DNA of 64,000 nt from Tachypleus tridentatus (GCF_004210375.1 NC_134830.1:46319094-46383093); one strand, 5' to 3'; shown: positions 33,206-44,689, counted from the stretch's first letter. Notes: generated by a model not told the origin, from the sequence alone. Program-made: numbers and translations.

Positions 33206-34535
33206 AGCAAAGTAATATAGTTTGTTAAAAGGCGCAGCTATCAATGAATGCGCGCTACAAGGAGTGCATAGACGTTACTGCTGTGATAACAACAGACAAC
33301 ATGGGATAAAATAAAATATATGATATGTGCATATAATACGTTTGCCTGCTACGTCGTTGCAAACGAAATAGATGACGTCACGATGGTAATAAATTGCACG
33401 ACTTGTTTCATCTATTTGAAATAAAACGATAATATCTTACGTTTAGTGTTATACAATATCCACAATCAGCTTCTATGAAATACTTTCAGTTTAAACTGCA
33501 AATTATTTACCACGAAAACTGCAACAAGTCATAAAAACAAAGTCTAATACGAAGTATAAATGTTGGGTTTATTTTTTGTATTTCTTAACGCTAATTACTA
33601 TACATGTAAATTCATAATTAACTGAAGGCTATCTCAAGACATGAAGAGTTACTTCCCTTATATGTAAATGTGAAAACGTAAAACATAAAGTGTGAAATCG
33701 CAAGTTAACATGTATCTCCGCATGACCGATCAAACTTTCATGCCAAATTTAGAAAAGATCCATTAAAGAAGTGGGTATATAAAAAAAGAAGAAGAAACTC
33801 TTATCAAAACCGCAAAACTGAAAATTTACACGTAATGAACCTCCATACCAATTTTGGTGAAGATCCACCCACATCCTGCAAAGTAATTATATGGACATAT
33901 ACCAGACAGTACTATTATATTCATATAGTAGTTATTTATTTATGTAAACATCTCAGGCAAATTGTACTGTACATATACGAATTTCAAAATTACATCCATT
34001 TAGTTATGTTAAATTGTTACACTGTATAAAATTTCAATAATTTTGCAAATCATTTCGAGAAGAAAGTATAATGACAATCAATTTTTCTTATCTTAAGCTT
34101 TCCCTTAGTTTAATTAGGGCTTTTATGACAGCACTTTTAAGTAGCTTTTATCTCTCTACAAGAAACCTTTCGCCAAGTGAAAAGATATCACTTAAGCTTG
34201 TTAACTTGTCAACCTTATATTATTCATACCCTCTGCTGGCATATTTTTAGATATGATTTTTACTGTGGAAACGAAAGACGTTAGAGGTTTCTAACATCTT
34301 TGCTGGAAACATACAGAGAGCATTCTTTTAAGACTTTACATATCATGATAGTATGAGTTTTGAAGGATCAGACATGGAAAAAAATTTAACAACATATTTT
34401 TGGCATCTCTGGAATCACGAATATGAGTTTTATAACATACAAAATATACAACGATCCACTTTGAGAATATTTTTTTATATGCATATTACTTATTACGAAT
34501 GTAGTCTTAAAAATTCGGTATACACGAGGTGGCGT
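33206..34535. other. no recognisable gene; repeated phrase at 33.7-33.9 kb
   Basis: At about 33721-33770 and 33835-33875 a related phrase occurs (ATGCCAAATTTAGAAAAGAT and ATACCAATTTTGGTGAAGAT, each followed by CCAT or CCACC), probably part of an old dispersed repeat. Open frames at 33835-34029 and 34353-34613 lack recognisable domains. Confidence 0.35.
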
Positions 34536-34547
34536 ATTTCAAGATGT

Positions 34548-34827
34548 TTGTTTGCTTGTTTTTTGAATTTCGCACAAAACTACTCGAGGGCTATCTGTGC
34601 TAGCCGTCCCTAATTTAGTAGTGTAAGACTAGAAGGAAGGCAGCTAGTCATCACCATCCACCGCCAACTCTTGCGCTACTCTTTTACCAACGAATAGTGG
34701 GATTGAACGTCACATTATAACGCCCCCACGGCTGAAAGGGCGAGCATGTTTGGCGCGACGGAGATGCGAACCCGCTACCCTCAGATTACGAGTTGCACGC
34801 CTTAACACGCTAGGCAATGCCGGGCCC
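34548..34827 (-). mobile_element. SINE-A, subfamily A2, with target duplication
   Basis: Full-length minus-strand copy with the A2 head (TAAGGCGTGCAACTCG) and A2 tail (TTTGTGCGAAATTC). ATTTCAAGATGT at 34536-34547 and ATTTCAGGATGT at 34828-34839 form a 12-bp target duplication with one mismatch. Confidence 0.95.
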
Positions 34828-34839
34828 ATTTCAGGATGT

Positions 34840-35226
34840 AAACGGGACATGCTTTTAGACTTCATTCTAAAAAATTAGCTTTCGTAAAGTTCTAGGTTTC
34901 ATTGCTATGGCGAATTGAGCAAATTTTGTCGACTAGTTCAAAGAATCATCATTTTTCTTTTGTGTACTGTGTTCATTACATTAAGCCACTGGTCAGCCAG
35001 AACTAAACGTACCAACATCAACATAACGTATTTGTTACCTTTAATAACTGAATATTTATCGTACCCTCAGTAAGTAAATTATCCTTTTCTATCATTATTG
35101 CATTCTAATTAAATAACATGTGGATGTATGAAGTTTGAAAAAATGCACGAGCAAAAGTTAAGTTTTTCATTAATCAAATTCCCATTGCAACAGTCGAAAG
35201 AACATTCCTAATCTCTAAATTGCGAA
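34840..35226. other. no recognisable gene
   Basis: AT-rich spacer. Confidence 0.4.
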
Positions 35227-35338
35227 AGGTCCCTCAGTAGCACAGCAGAATGTCTACGGACTTACGGCACTAAAATCCAGGTTTCGTGGTAGGCGGAGCA
35301 AAGACAGCTCATTGTGTGGCTTTGTGCTTAATTGCACG
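35227..35338 (+). mobile_element. SINE-C
   Basis: Has GGTCCCTCAGTAGCACAGCA, GAATGTCTACGGACTTACGG, a B-box region shortened to AGGTTTCGTGGTAGG, and the tail CATTGTGTGGCTTTGTGC then TTAATTGC. Confidence 0.8.
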
Positions 35339-35467
35339 TTACGGGAAAGTTTATCTGTTTAGTGCCACGTTATTCCAAACAAACAAAAAACCCAGGCTAT
35401 TAAATTCCAACACTATCACTCGAATCATTTTACACTAGTTAAAATTCACTTTCTTCATTTCTCCAGT

Positions 35468-35727
35468 GGCCCAGCATGATCAGGTGGTTAATTAAGGCAC
35501 TCGACTCGTCATCCCCCTCACACTAAATATCCTCGCCCTTTCAGCCGTGGGAGCGTTATAACTTAACGGTCAATCTCACTATTCGTTGGTAAAAGAGTAG
35601 TCCAAGAGTTGGCGGTGGGTGGTGATGACTAGCGGCCTTCCCTCTAGTCTTACACTGCTAAATTAGGAACGGGTAGCGCAGATAGTTCTTGTGTAGCTTT
35701 GCGCGAAATTCAAAAACAAACAAACAA
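35468..35727 (+). mobile_element. SINE-A with B-box deletion
   Basis: Head GGCCCAGCATGATCAGGTGG has a 4-bp duplication (TTAATTAAGG). The sequence then jumps from CTCGTCATCC to CCCTCACACTAAATATCC, so the B box is deleted. The body is complete and the tail is GCGCGAAATTCAAAAACAAAC. Confidence 0.88.
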
Positions 35728-35756
35728 AAAACTATTTCTCTGGAGCTACTATGTTT

Positions 35757-35832
35757 CCCGTTTGGTCAGTGATATGTTTACGGGCTTACAACGTTAAAGT
35801 CCAAAATTTGTGGCTTTGCATTAAACAGACAA
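35757..35832 (+). mobile_element. SINE-C with internal deletion
   Basis: GGTCAGTGATATGTTTACGG then GCTTACAACGTTAAAGTCC are SINE-C head sequence, followed directly by TTGTGGCTTTGCATTAAAC from its tail. The segment between is missing. Confidence 0.6.
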
Positions 35833-36240
35833 AACCTTTGATTTTTACAAATTTTTCGAAGTTCATATTTTTCCCGAAAAATTTAATTATTTTTTACAAT
35901 TTCCGCTCGATATATTATATAACTTACCAAGTCGGAAACTCGTCTTATACTTTAGTGGATGTAGAAACAGAAGAAAAGAAAAGTGAATTTAGCTAATTTG
36001 CATATAAAATATTTCCTTCCAGCAAAATTTTTAAGATTTTTTGTATATATAATAGAATACAAAATTGTGTTCCAACGACACCGAATCGACTTCGCTTACC
36101 ATTATTTTCTAAGGTAACACTCTTGTGCTAGCCAAGATATATGACGGGCTTAATTCTCTGAAAGTAAAGTATTAACCAATGTTAAGCTTCAAACACCATA
36201 CTATTGCAAAAGTTTCTCATTGCCCTTAAAATTATCTATC
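35833..36240. other. no recognisable gene
   Basis: AT-rich spacer. The frame at 35751-35996 reads from the SINE into it and is not a gene. Confidence 0.4.
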
Positions 36241-36442
36241 AGTTTAACTCTACACGAGAGAAGCAGGCCCACTCAATTTCCAAGTAATACAATAAACCAG
36301 ACCTGTGAAAGCTGATTAAGACCATAATAATGTTGTAGGTTTTGCTTCTTTGTTTTTAATTTAGACGCTTTTATTGATTTTGGCTGGAAGAATATTCTCA
36401 CTTCACCTGATGAGCGTGTGTCATCAGTAGAACTGTCTAGGA
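36241..36442. repeat. 200-bp dispersed repeat, copy occupied by a hAT element
   Basis: Matches 41130-41320 over AGTTTAACTCTACACGAGAG, AGGCCCACTCAATT, AGTAATACAATAAACCAGAC, CTGATGAGCGTGTGTCATCA and AGAACTGTCTAGGA. The hAT MITE begins right after the last word. Confidence 0.8.
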
Positions 36443-36587
36443 CAGTGGTTCCCAACCAGGGGTGCGAGATAACATTTGTTTTGGCCACCTTCACCTTTAT
36501 TCTTAAGTAAATAATTACTGTGAGGGGTGCGATAACATATTAAAATTTTTTAGGGGTGTGGGGCATAAAAAAGATTGGGAACCACTG
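36443..36587. mobile_element. hAT-family MITE, 145 bp
   Basis: Terminal inverted repeats CAGTGGTTCCCAACC and GATTGGGAACCACTG match at 14 of 15 positions, and the CAGTGGTTC start is typical of hAT elements. An exact 8-bp target duplication GTCTAGGA lies at 36435-36442 and 36588-36595, the hAT length. Internal sequence (AGGGGTGCGATAACAT and similar) has no ORF, so the element is non-autonomous. Confidence 0.96.
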
Positions 36588-36595
36588 GTCTAGGA

Positions 36596-36977
36596 AATGA
36601 AGTGGATGATTAAATACAGTTCGTTATTGACTGATTATTGATTAAACGAGTGTGATAGTTTATCTGCTAGTTGGTTACTTGGTTCATGATGTAAATGGTG
36701 AGTCTGTGTTTCAAAGACGTGCTAGAAGATATAGGAGAGATTACAAGTAAGCAACTGTTCAGTGTTATTTTTAAGTTAGGCCTACATCTTGTTGGCAATA
36801 CCAAATAATCTTCACTGTTGACATTTTCTATCATTTTCAGTGATTAATTTCTGCAAGATTCAGAGTTTAATAAAATTCCAAATTCGGCTGACCATCAGAA
36901 AAGCAACATTAAGCCAGATCAATTCATATCTTGCTCTGACGATTTCGCGACCTTTATTTATTTATTTTTAGTATTTG
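36596..36977. other. no recognisable gene
   Basis: AT-rich spacer. Confidence 0.4.
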
Positions 36978-37083
36978 ATTTGTTTATTTGAATTTAAGCG
37001 CAAACCTACAAAAATGAGTTATCTGTTCTGCCCACCACGGCTATTGGAACCCGGTTTCTGGCCCTGTGCCATTGGGGGAGGGG
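36978..37083 (-). mobile_element. SINE-C
   Basis: Minus-strand copy with CCCCCAATGGCACAGGGCCA, the B-box-like CCGGGTTCCAATAGCC, GTGGTGGGCAGAACAGATAA and a tail with AGGTTTGCGCTTAAATTC. Confidence 0.75.
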
Positions 37084-37229
37084 ACTTCTTTGTTTAGCGG
37101 GAGAAGAATAGTGAAGATGCAGCTCCAAACACGAAAGAAAAATTTACTCCTTAATTTTTTTATGTAAACAAAAATTTATTGCCCTGAAATTTTGGCTCAA
37201 TATTTGGTATCTCCAAAAATCATCAGGTA

Positions 37230-37670
37230 ATCTTTACAAAACTGACTAAACAAAAATAAGGTCCGCCAAGCTATATACGTACGGAACACTTCTTCAGACC
37301 ACAACATCAGCTAAGTTTCTAGGATGAACCCACGATTAATCTGAGTTAAACACATAGGTAGTATTAACACAAAAGTTTAGCAGCATGCGAACTGTACTAG
37401 GGGAGGAAACAATAGAACATCAGCCGACAATATAATCAGAATACACAAAACACACATGCGTCCTGTAGTTGAATATGCGTCCAGGGCATGGATAAACGTA
37501 GCACTAAAACATGTAACTAAATTACAAACAATACAGAATCCATTACTAACAACAGCATATGAAGAATAGAAATCTACATCATGAAATTCGTGAAATTTAA
37601 TTCACGAAAAACGCAAATATACAAACACTAACTAATAGATTCCTACATAATTCGCTAAATTTTTAATATA
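37230..37670 (+). pseudogene. Jockey-like LINE reverse transcriptase, C-terminal fragment
   Basis: Conceptual translation with frameshifts gives AKFLG, the start of the motif after the RT catalytic core. It continues with …WVKHI-like VKHIG, INTKV, SADNIIRIHKT, RPVVEYASRAW and KLQTIQNPLLTTAY, then LTNRFLHNSLN. This series (FLGM, then R-P-x-x-EYAS-x-A-W, then LQ-x-IQN) is the conserved thumb and C-terminal part of Jockey-clade non-LTR retrotransposons. The core with the catalytic Asp pair is not present. Several stops and frameshifts make it a relic. The similarity is recognised by eye. Confidence 0.75.
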
Positions 37671-38319
37671 TGGTGGTAGTTTTCCTATCTAAAACAGTGT
37701 TAAGAACTTCCTCTGTAGTGACGCTAAGGAATCTAAATGAACAGTTTCTTGTCATCACTCATATGCACTCAATACAGCCGTACCAAACATCATTACTTAC
37801 GGTAATTGCTTAAGCTAGTATCATGTGATGCTACACGTTCTTTAATCAGGAGAATTTGGTAAAATGTAGCAAATTTTTGCTTAAAGATTGGCAGTGCATA
37901 ATAATATTCCATCCGTATGATTCTTTGTGAAAACTTGAGCTAGAAATTGCTATTACCAGTGTAACCAATATTTATGTATCTGCACGTCCTTTCATCCTAC
38001 AGTTTTGCTGCTCTAAGTCAGCCGTCTTTAAACCGCATCACAAGAACTAAAAACGGTCCACTTTTATTCTTCGGTAGGAAAACGTTTTAACCGATATTCA
38101 CGTGACATTTTACATGTGCGCGCACAAATGTTTTGGTCAAATATGAGTGTTTTTTGTTGAATAATTTTGCACCAAATTTGACAACTAACTGTAAGATCTA
38201 TAGCATAACTAATTTGAAAAGAAAACAAAATCATAAAAGTTAAGTTTGTTTTTCTGTAAAATAAATTTCTGCACATTCTGTGAGAAAAATAAAAAAATTT
38301 GGAAAAACTTTATTGGGGG
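37671..38319. other. no recognisable gene
   Basis: AT-rich. The minus-strand 70-codon frame at 38064-38276 lacks recognisable features. Confidence 0.4.
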
Positions 38320-38589
38320 GTTTGTTTTGAATTTCGCGCGAAACTACTCGAGGGCTATCTGCGCTAGCCGTCCCTAATTTAGCAGTGTAAGACTAGAGGG
38401 AAGGCCGCTAGTCATCATCACCCACCGCCAACTCTTGGACTACTCTTTTACCAACGAATAGTGGGATTGACAGTCACATTATAACGCCCCCACGGCTGAG
38501 AGGGCGAGCATGTTTGTTGTGACGGAAATTCGAACCAGCAATCGTCGGATAACGAGTAGAGTGCCTTAACCACCTGGCCATGCCGGGCC
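38320..38589 (-). mobile_element. SINE-A, full length
   Basis: Well-preserved minus-strand copy from CGGCCCGGCATGGCCAGGTG to TTTCGCGCGAAATTCAAAAC. The tail doubles the GCGC. No clear target duplication. Confidence 0.92.
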
Positions 38590-39083
38590 GTGGAGAAAAA
38601 TTCAATCAGAATTGGAGATTTTATATCTCGTGTATTTCTTAATATATTTCCTTTAAGTTTAGTATGTGAATTAACGATCCAGTAGAGCACATTCACGGGA
38701 AGTATGTGATAGTTTGAATTATCACTGTTCAAGCTACAGAAAGTAGAAATTCGCTAAACTATCACTTCTGTTAATAACACAAAGTGTCTCCTGAAGGTTG
38801 TTTTGGTCGCACGACACACGCTGGATTGATAGCGTATATGTGAAGAATGCCTGTACCTTAGAGTTGGAAAAGGGCCTCTTAAATACTGGTTCAGGATTAG
38901 ATGATATTATATAATAACTTCTACTGGAAACGTTGACAAAAATTACAGTTAATAATAGTTTTAATTATAAGTGCCAAGCAAACCACATACACACGAAAAA
39001 AGAGCCTATGACAACTAAACCTTACATCATCCTTGGGTGGATCCACGACAATGTCTCATCGTCATGACTACTGACTCTCGCTT
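38590..39083. other. no recognisable gene
   Basis: Unclassified spacer. The minus-strand frame at 38448-38732 is mostly SINE. Confidence 0.4.
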
Positions 39084-39095
39084 TAAAACAAACTG

Positions 39096-39161
39096 TGTGT
39101 GTTTGTGTGTTTTTCTTATAGCAAAGCCACAAAGGGCTATCTGCTTAGCCCACCGAGGGGA
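39096..39161 (-). mobile_element. SINE-B, 66-bp 5'-truncated copy with perfect target duplication
   Basis: Contains only the 3' half, from CCCCTCGGTGGGCTAAGCAG to the (AC)n-type end. TAAAACAAACTG is exact at 39084-39095 and 39162-39173. Truncation at the B box with an intact duplication means the short form inserted as such. Confidence 0.93.
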
Positions 39162-39173
39162 TAAAACAAACTG

Positions 39174-39770
39174 ACTTTTGATGTTGCATTCCTGTTCATA
39201 AAAACAGTTTTCCAAAAATTTGACACTTTATTGCAAAAATTTGGCGTTACTTTGATAAAGCATAAGATGCATACTTTGTAAAATATTATAACTATAAGAT
39301 TTGAATAACGTAATTAAATGAAGATGACCATCAAAATTTCTCTAATTTTTATAATTATTCAAGAAGTTTTTTAACGATGTTTCAATTGTGGGAAATGTTC
39401 TAATTTTATTTACATGAATTGAATCAGACAAAATTGTTTTTTTTTCTTACAAGTATGTCTTTTGTATTTTCTAATCATTTTTTGAAAATTTTTAGTCTCT
39501 TGTAGTTGACTGAAAAATGTGTTTGACAATTGTTTTATTGAAATAGAACCATTTCTTTCTAATGAGGCGCCAATTTTATGCAACAAAGTGCCAAATTGTT
39601 TGCAACAGTGTATAATTTCTCATCTTGAAAAATACAAGCTATAATTACCGAATTACTTACCTGATCAGATTCTCACATGGAAAAAACACTCTTTTGAAGT
39701 AATTTTCCTGATGTTTTTAAAAAGTAATAAAAATAAGTAAAAAGATAGACTGTATAAAAAAAATATTTGG
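39174..39770. other. no recognisable gene
   Basis: Very AT-rich. Nothing was identified. Confidence 0.4.
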
Positions 39771-39880
39771 ATGAAACATTGTCCGTATCTCTTCTTTTGG
39801 TATCCTTTCTCGTGGTGGTATTTGGGTGAAATATTGTCTATATCTCTTTGAGTATCTCTTCTTTTGGTGGTATTTTCGCC
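39771..39880. repeat. two-unit degenerate tandem repeat
   Basis: GATGAAACATTGTCCGTATC then TCTTCTTTTGGTATC is followed by GGTGAAATATTGTCTATATC then TCTTCTTTTGGTGGTAT, an imperfect duplication of about 55-60 bp. Confidence 0.6.
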
Positions 39881-41129
39881 ACTTATCCTTGTAATATTAG
39901 AAATGAAGCACACTTAGCAGTCTAACAGGATTGCAGTTTAGCTCCTGAGAATAATTTTACACTTTTGTTAGCGATTTTTCATGTTTATAATCCTGTGGCA
40001 ATCGAAATGTGTGAAATTAAAACTGATTGATTCTTTTAAAAGTAAAGTGATACAGTATTAATCAATCAAACCGAGTGAAGCTAACAACTACATATTGAAA
40101 TTTCAATTTCTCAACCATAGGCAAGAAAAGGACGCTGCACAATACCAAGATATAGGAATAATCACTATTTATTAGTATTATTTTCAAACTTGGGATTCAT
40201 TGCACGGTTTTTTTCAACCATTTTTAGTGGAAAGCTTTACATATGAAATAATAATTGTACTTGCACATTCACTTGAAATAGTTTATACAACATTTACACA
40301 ATTTTCATTTTTGAGTATGAAATCCGATTTTCACGACTCTTAAAGTTTCAAGTTCTAAAAACTACTTAATATTCGTTTTGTCAAAAATTCCGAAACAAAA
40401 ATTATATCACTAAAAACAAGTTCGCAGAACATGAAGTTCGGGAGGAAAACCGTTTTACTTATCGTTTATTATTGTCTTGCCGAATAACGAAATAGAATCT
40501 GCCAGAAATAGAAACCGTTTAAATAATAATAAGATCAACAGTAAAATGTCACATATTTTCGCCTGTCCACGTTATAATGAACGAAAAATGATGAATGTGA
40601 CGGAATGAAAAGTTTTAAACCAAGACCTTTGTATTCTCAAAACCAATACTTAAAAAATGTACGAATATATAAATTACTTTTGTCAGCCTCTAGATAAAGC
40701 ATTGAGATGAAATAAAACATATAGAGTTTTGTTCAAACCATTATTTTTTCCCAAAGATTCTTCAGAGCAAGAAATAATTTGTCATCTTCACATGCTCGTT
40801 ATGTAATCAATCATTCTTTGGTGGAGAGGGGGGGCAGAGTTTATTGATTGTGAGCCTGAAGACATTCTTCTGTGTTTTTGTCACCTGAGATACAAGAGCC
40901 TCTGTAACCCTTCAACATCTTCCATTCAGATGACAGCATAACAAAACTTTTGATTTCATACGTCCCACAACTTTGATCACTGGCGAGCACAGTTAACATG
41001 ATATATTTTATCGGAGTGTATTACAATGAAATACTGTTACCGATTTCCTGTCTCATCTTTATATTGAAACCACTCGATTTTACTGATTTTAGCTTTATTT
41101 TTATATTTCAGAAACCACAATATTAACAT
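39881..41129. other. no recognisable gene
   Basis: AT-rich, no exon-like features. A short G-run (GAGAGGGGGGGCAG) at about 40822 is isolated. Confidence 0.4.
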
Positions 41130-41320
41130 TACAGTTTAACACTACACGGGAGAAGTAGGCCCACTCAATTCACCAGTAATACAATAAACCAGACTTGTGA
41201 AAGTCGATTACGACCATGGTAATGCTGTAGTTTTGTTTCTCAGTTTTAAATCTGGGCTAGACGAAGTTTCTTATTTCACGTGATGAGTGTGCGTCTTCAT
41301 CATTAGAACGGTCTAAGAAG
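41130..41320. repeat. 200-bp dispersed repeat, unoccupied copy
   Basis: Collinear with 36241-36442 (ACAGTTTAACACTACACGGG, AGGCCCACTCAATTCACC, AATACAATAAACCAGACTTG, TGATGAGTGTGCGTC, AGAACGGTCTAAGAAG). It lacks the hAT element, so it shows the ancestral target AACGGTCTAAGA. Confidence 0.8.
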
Positions 41321-41379
41321 TCTTATTTGTCTTATCTTCATATTGAAACCACACGGTTTTACCGATTTTTCTGTCTTAT

Positions 41380-41499
41380 GTGTGTGTGTTTTTCTTATAG
41401 CATAGCAACATTGGGCTATCTGCTAGCCCACCGAGGGGAATCGAACCCCTGATTTTAGCGTTGTAAATCCGTAGCCAAACCGCTGTACTAACGGGGGGC
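41380..41499 (-). mobile_element. SINE-B, full length with perfect target duplication
   Basis: Minus-strand copy from GCCCCCCGTTAGTACAGCGG through B box AGGGGTTCGATTCCCC to TATAAGAAAAACACACACAC. TTTCTGTCTTAT is exact at 41368-41379 and 41500-41511. Confidence 0.96.
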
Positions 41500-41511
41500 T
41501 TTCTGTCTTAT

Positions 41512-42240
41512 TTTCATACAACAAAAACTACAATATTTTATGGTTTTTCTGTCCTATCTCTGTATTCCTTGTCCACGAAATCCAACAAAACTGTTTTTCT
41601 GGTATATTTTGTTCAGAGAGTGGTTAAAACCTCAATATGTGGTACACACCGTTAAAATTATCGTATGTTAATATCTCATGGTGATCACGTCCAATCTTTT
41701 GGTAAAATAAGAGAAAATACAGATACTGTAATGTTGCTTCATGGCGGCCACATTGCAACCGCAAATGAAAGTACTTCCACTATAACACAGTTAGCCAATA
41801 CTGATGGAGAGGTTCATGCCATGTTAATCTCAGGAACGGAATTTCTTTCTACATTTTAGCTAAAACAAGAAAACAAACTCGCAATGTGCATGTGCTGAGA
41901 CACAGTGAGAGTCTTTGTCGAACTTGCCAAGAAGATCGTGTATTCAAGACACGCCTAAAAACGTCCTGACCCTTCTGCGTGCTCATGTGATGCTTCTGAA
42001 TGAACAAAGACGCTCTTTTTTATCCTTGATTGGTTCAGATACCATCGAATTTAATAAACTCAGATGGGCTATGTTAAGGATATTAAAATTAAAAACCTTC
42101 CACTGCACACGTTGTTCTTCGCAAACACACCAAAAAACAGCAACTATATCAAGACCAAAACCAAATAGACATCAGTAAAATACTGAGACTGGCTAAGTGT
42201 CTAATCCTCTCATAGAACCTTTGCTAAGTTATAGGTGTTC
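41512..42240. other. no gene call; two open frames
   Basis: Plus-strand frames at 41665-41859 (64 codons) and 41915-42178 (87 codons) lie close together, and the composition of the translations looks more protein-like than most chance frames here (for example MLLHGGHIATANES). I recognise no family and see no clear splice sites. They may be the remnant of an unidentified transposon ORF. Confidence 0.35.
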
Positions 42241-42370
42241 CCTAGAAGTCGTTGTTTCAAAAAGTGGCATTTATTGATATCTACACTGGAAAGCGTTGTT
42301 TCAAAAAGTAACATTTATTGATATCTATACCGGAAGACGTTTCAAAAAGTGCCATATACTGATGTCTGTA
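42241..42370. repeat. three-unit tandem repeat of about 45 bp
   Basis: Units share CGTTGTTTCAAAAAGT, then CATTTATTGATATCTA. Unit 3 is shorter at its start (GACGTTTCAAAAAGTGCC) and diverged (CATATACTGATGTCTG). Confidence 0.85.
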
Positions 42371-42537
42371 TATTTACTTTAACAATTGTTAAGACTGTCA
42401 GAACCACTGGAAAAGATCACTTATTGATGAGAGAAATTAATAAAACAGTATGACATATATAAGCAAGCACATAGCTCTAAGTTAATAAAGAGATTATTTA
42501 GAACTTTAGAACTTCTAGTTGCTTTCTTATATCATTG

Positions 42538-42589
42538 TGTTTGTTTTCTTATAGCAAAGCCACATAGGGCTATCTACTGAGCCCACCGA
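42538..42589 (-). mobile_element. SINE-B, 52-bp 5'-truncated copy
   Basis: Only the GGTGGGCTCAGTAGATAGCC then TATGTGGCTTTGCTATAAGA end is present. TATATCATTG at 42528-42537 and TATATCATCG at 42590-42599 make a 10-bp target duplication with one mismatch. Confidence 0.85.
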
Positions 42590-42688
42590 TATATCATCGT
42601 TTTGGTATCCCATACTTATGTTACTAGTTGTGAGTCGCCAAATATAACCCTTACGTAAAACACTTTTACGTAAATGTCCTTACGAAGT

Positions 42689-42797
42689 TAAGGACAAAGC
42701 AATACAATGGGCTATCTCTGCTATGCTAAACACGGGTATCGAAACCTGGATTCTAACGTTTAAGTCCGCAGACATGCCGCTGTGCCACTGGGGGGCT
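42689..42797 (-). mobile_element. SINE-C
   Basis: Well-kept minus-strand head: CCCAGTGGCACAGCGGCATG, TCTGCGGACTTAAACGTTAG, then the B-box-like CAGGTTTCGATACCCG. The 3' tail is CCCATTGTATTGCTTTGTCC. Confidence 0.85.
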
Positions 42798-43473
42798 GGG
42801 TTCTAATTGGATCATGTACAGCTATTTGTTCATAGTAGAACTGTGTAGTCAATGTCTGGTCCTATTGATGAATACCCATGCCTGAAATAATGGTATTTGG
42901 CCTTAAAGTCAACACGTTCTTACATTTTTCTGCATTTAATTCGGACCTAAATTTTACTTGTGGTAGAGCTCTGACTTTTGGAGATGGTTTCAAATTCGTG
43001 CGATACTATAGAAATATTACCATCAGCTTAAGCTGTGTGTACGTTAAAAGAGTGATAGTCAATCCCTTAACGTGGATGGCGCTACTGACTGGTTGCTCTT
43101 CTCCTGGTCACTGGTTAGAAATTAGTCTAAGTAGCTCTGCCATAAATAAAAAATGCATTGCACACTACAAATGTGCAAAACAAGTACTAGCAGATGTAAA
43201 AGTACGTGAATTGGCATAAAGGGATGGGTGTATTATAAGGGTTGGCTGGTTCAAAATATTCACCTTCAACATAGCAACAGGTTAAAACAGATCATGCAAA
43301 CACTGCAGACTGCTTTCGCTGAATATCACATATAACAGACATAAGGACACCAGGTTGCTTCAGTATAAGTTAATAATATGGTTTTAATTTGAAGTTTTCC
43401 ACATTAGAAGGTTCCCTTTTAACTGAAGACGATAAATATTGGAAACTTGAAAGGCCATATGGACATCTCACTA
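42798..43473. other. no gene call; 113-codon open frame
   Basis: The plus-strand frame at 42878-43219 is one of the longer ones here but contains no recognisable domain and is flanked by no convincing splice sites. Confidence 0.35.
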
Positions 43474-43484
43474 GAATGACAATA

Positions 43485-43766
43485 GTTTGTTTATTTGTTT
43501 TTGAAATTCGCATAAAGCTACTCGAGGGCTATCTGTGCTAACCGTCCCTAATTTAGCAATGTAAAACTAGAGGAAAGACAGCTAGTCATCACCACCCACC
43601 GCCAACTCTTGGGCTATTCTTTTTACCAACGAATAGTTGGATTGACCGTCACATTATAACGCCCCCACGGCTGAAAGGGCGAGCATGTTTGGCGCGACGG
43701 GGTTTCGAACCCGCGCCCCTCAGATTACGAGTCGCACGCCTTAACGCGCTTGACCATGCCGGGCCT
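43485..43766 (-). mobile_element. SINE-A, subfamily A2, with perfect target duplication
   Basis: Full-length minus-strand copy from GGCCCGGCATGGTCAAGCGC (A2 head) to the (CAAA)n-type end. GAATGACAATA is exact at 43474-43484 and 43767-43777. Confidence 0.97.
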
Positions 43767-43986
43767 GAATGACAATAGATAAGTACAAAATAACATACGT
43801 TTCTACCATGTAGTAAATATACACCACTAAATGATATCAGTATTAGACGTTACACTGTGTATTATTCAACATATTAATGCGAGCAGTTTGGCGATAATAC
43901 AGAGACTGTTAAACACCCACAAACACACACTTAAGGCTAGCAATCTCTCAAACATGGAATCTACACATACTCTTCCCTGTAATTTT

Positions 43987-44038
43987 TGCGCAGATAGCCT
44001 TGTTGCTTTGCGCCATAAAACACCAAACCAACCTTTAA
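43987..44038 (+). repeat. SINE-like 3' tail, second copy
   Basis: GCGCAGATAGCCTTGTTGCT then TTGCGCCATAAAACACC and AAACCAACC match the tail at 11208-11270. The 5' part is not recognised. Confidence 0.6.
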
Positions 44039-44040
44039 TT

Positions 44041-44681
44041 TTACGTCAATAAAGTCATTGAAAATGATGTCTTGACCCATATATAAACGTCTTTAAAGAA
44101 TAACTCTTCTTACGTTATAACTGAAATTATATAAATTATAATTGAACTACTTACGAGAGAAATCTATTACATATCTGTAGGTATAATGTCAGACTTCTAT
44201 ATTTCATGCCGTTCAAATATTATACCACATTAGTTCAGAATTTTTATGATTTTCCCTCTTACAATACTCAAAGTAGAAAATAGGCAAATAATATAACAAA
44301 CAAAGGAACAATGGATGAAGTTACTCATGTTTTACGTAAAATACACAGAGCTAGTGGGATTATCTGTACTAGTGATGGTGTGTAATATTTAACATGTTTC
44401 TGTTCGTGTCATGATATGAGGGATCCCTTACCCATCAAAGAAATGAAATTACTAGTTGTTTGATCCATAAACATTTAAGAAAAAACTCGTCTAAAAGGCT
44501 ACATCGGTAAATATAAACCAAACCATGTTTTAAAATTAAAATTATATATATTTGAATATACGTAAAAGTATCTAATTCACTCTTACTTCTTTTCTTGGTT
44601 GTTTTTAGAGATTAGAAAGGTAAATCTAAATATCAATTTTCTGATGATAATCCAAAATAACGTCACTGCTAACACCGCGAA
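44041..44681. other. no recognisable gene; 3' side of the K2P exon's intron
   Basis: AT-rich. If the K2P exon call is right, this and everything to its left for an unknown distance is intron. Confidence 0.4.
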
Positions 44682-44689
44682 AATAACTT

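Noticed and set aside
41461..41475. CCGTAGCC on the plus strand as a possible K2P pore (GYG) codon track on the minus strand
   Set aside because: It is part of a SINE-B head; no pore helix residues surround it.
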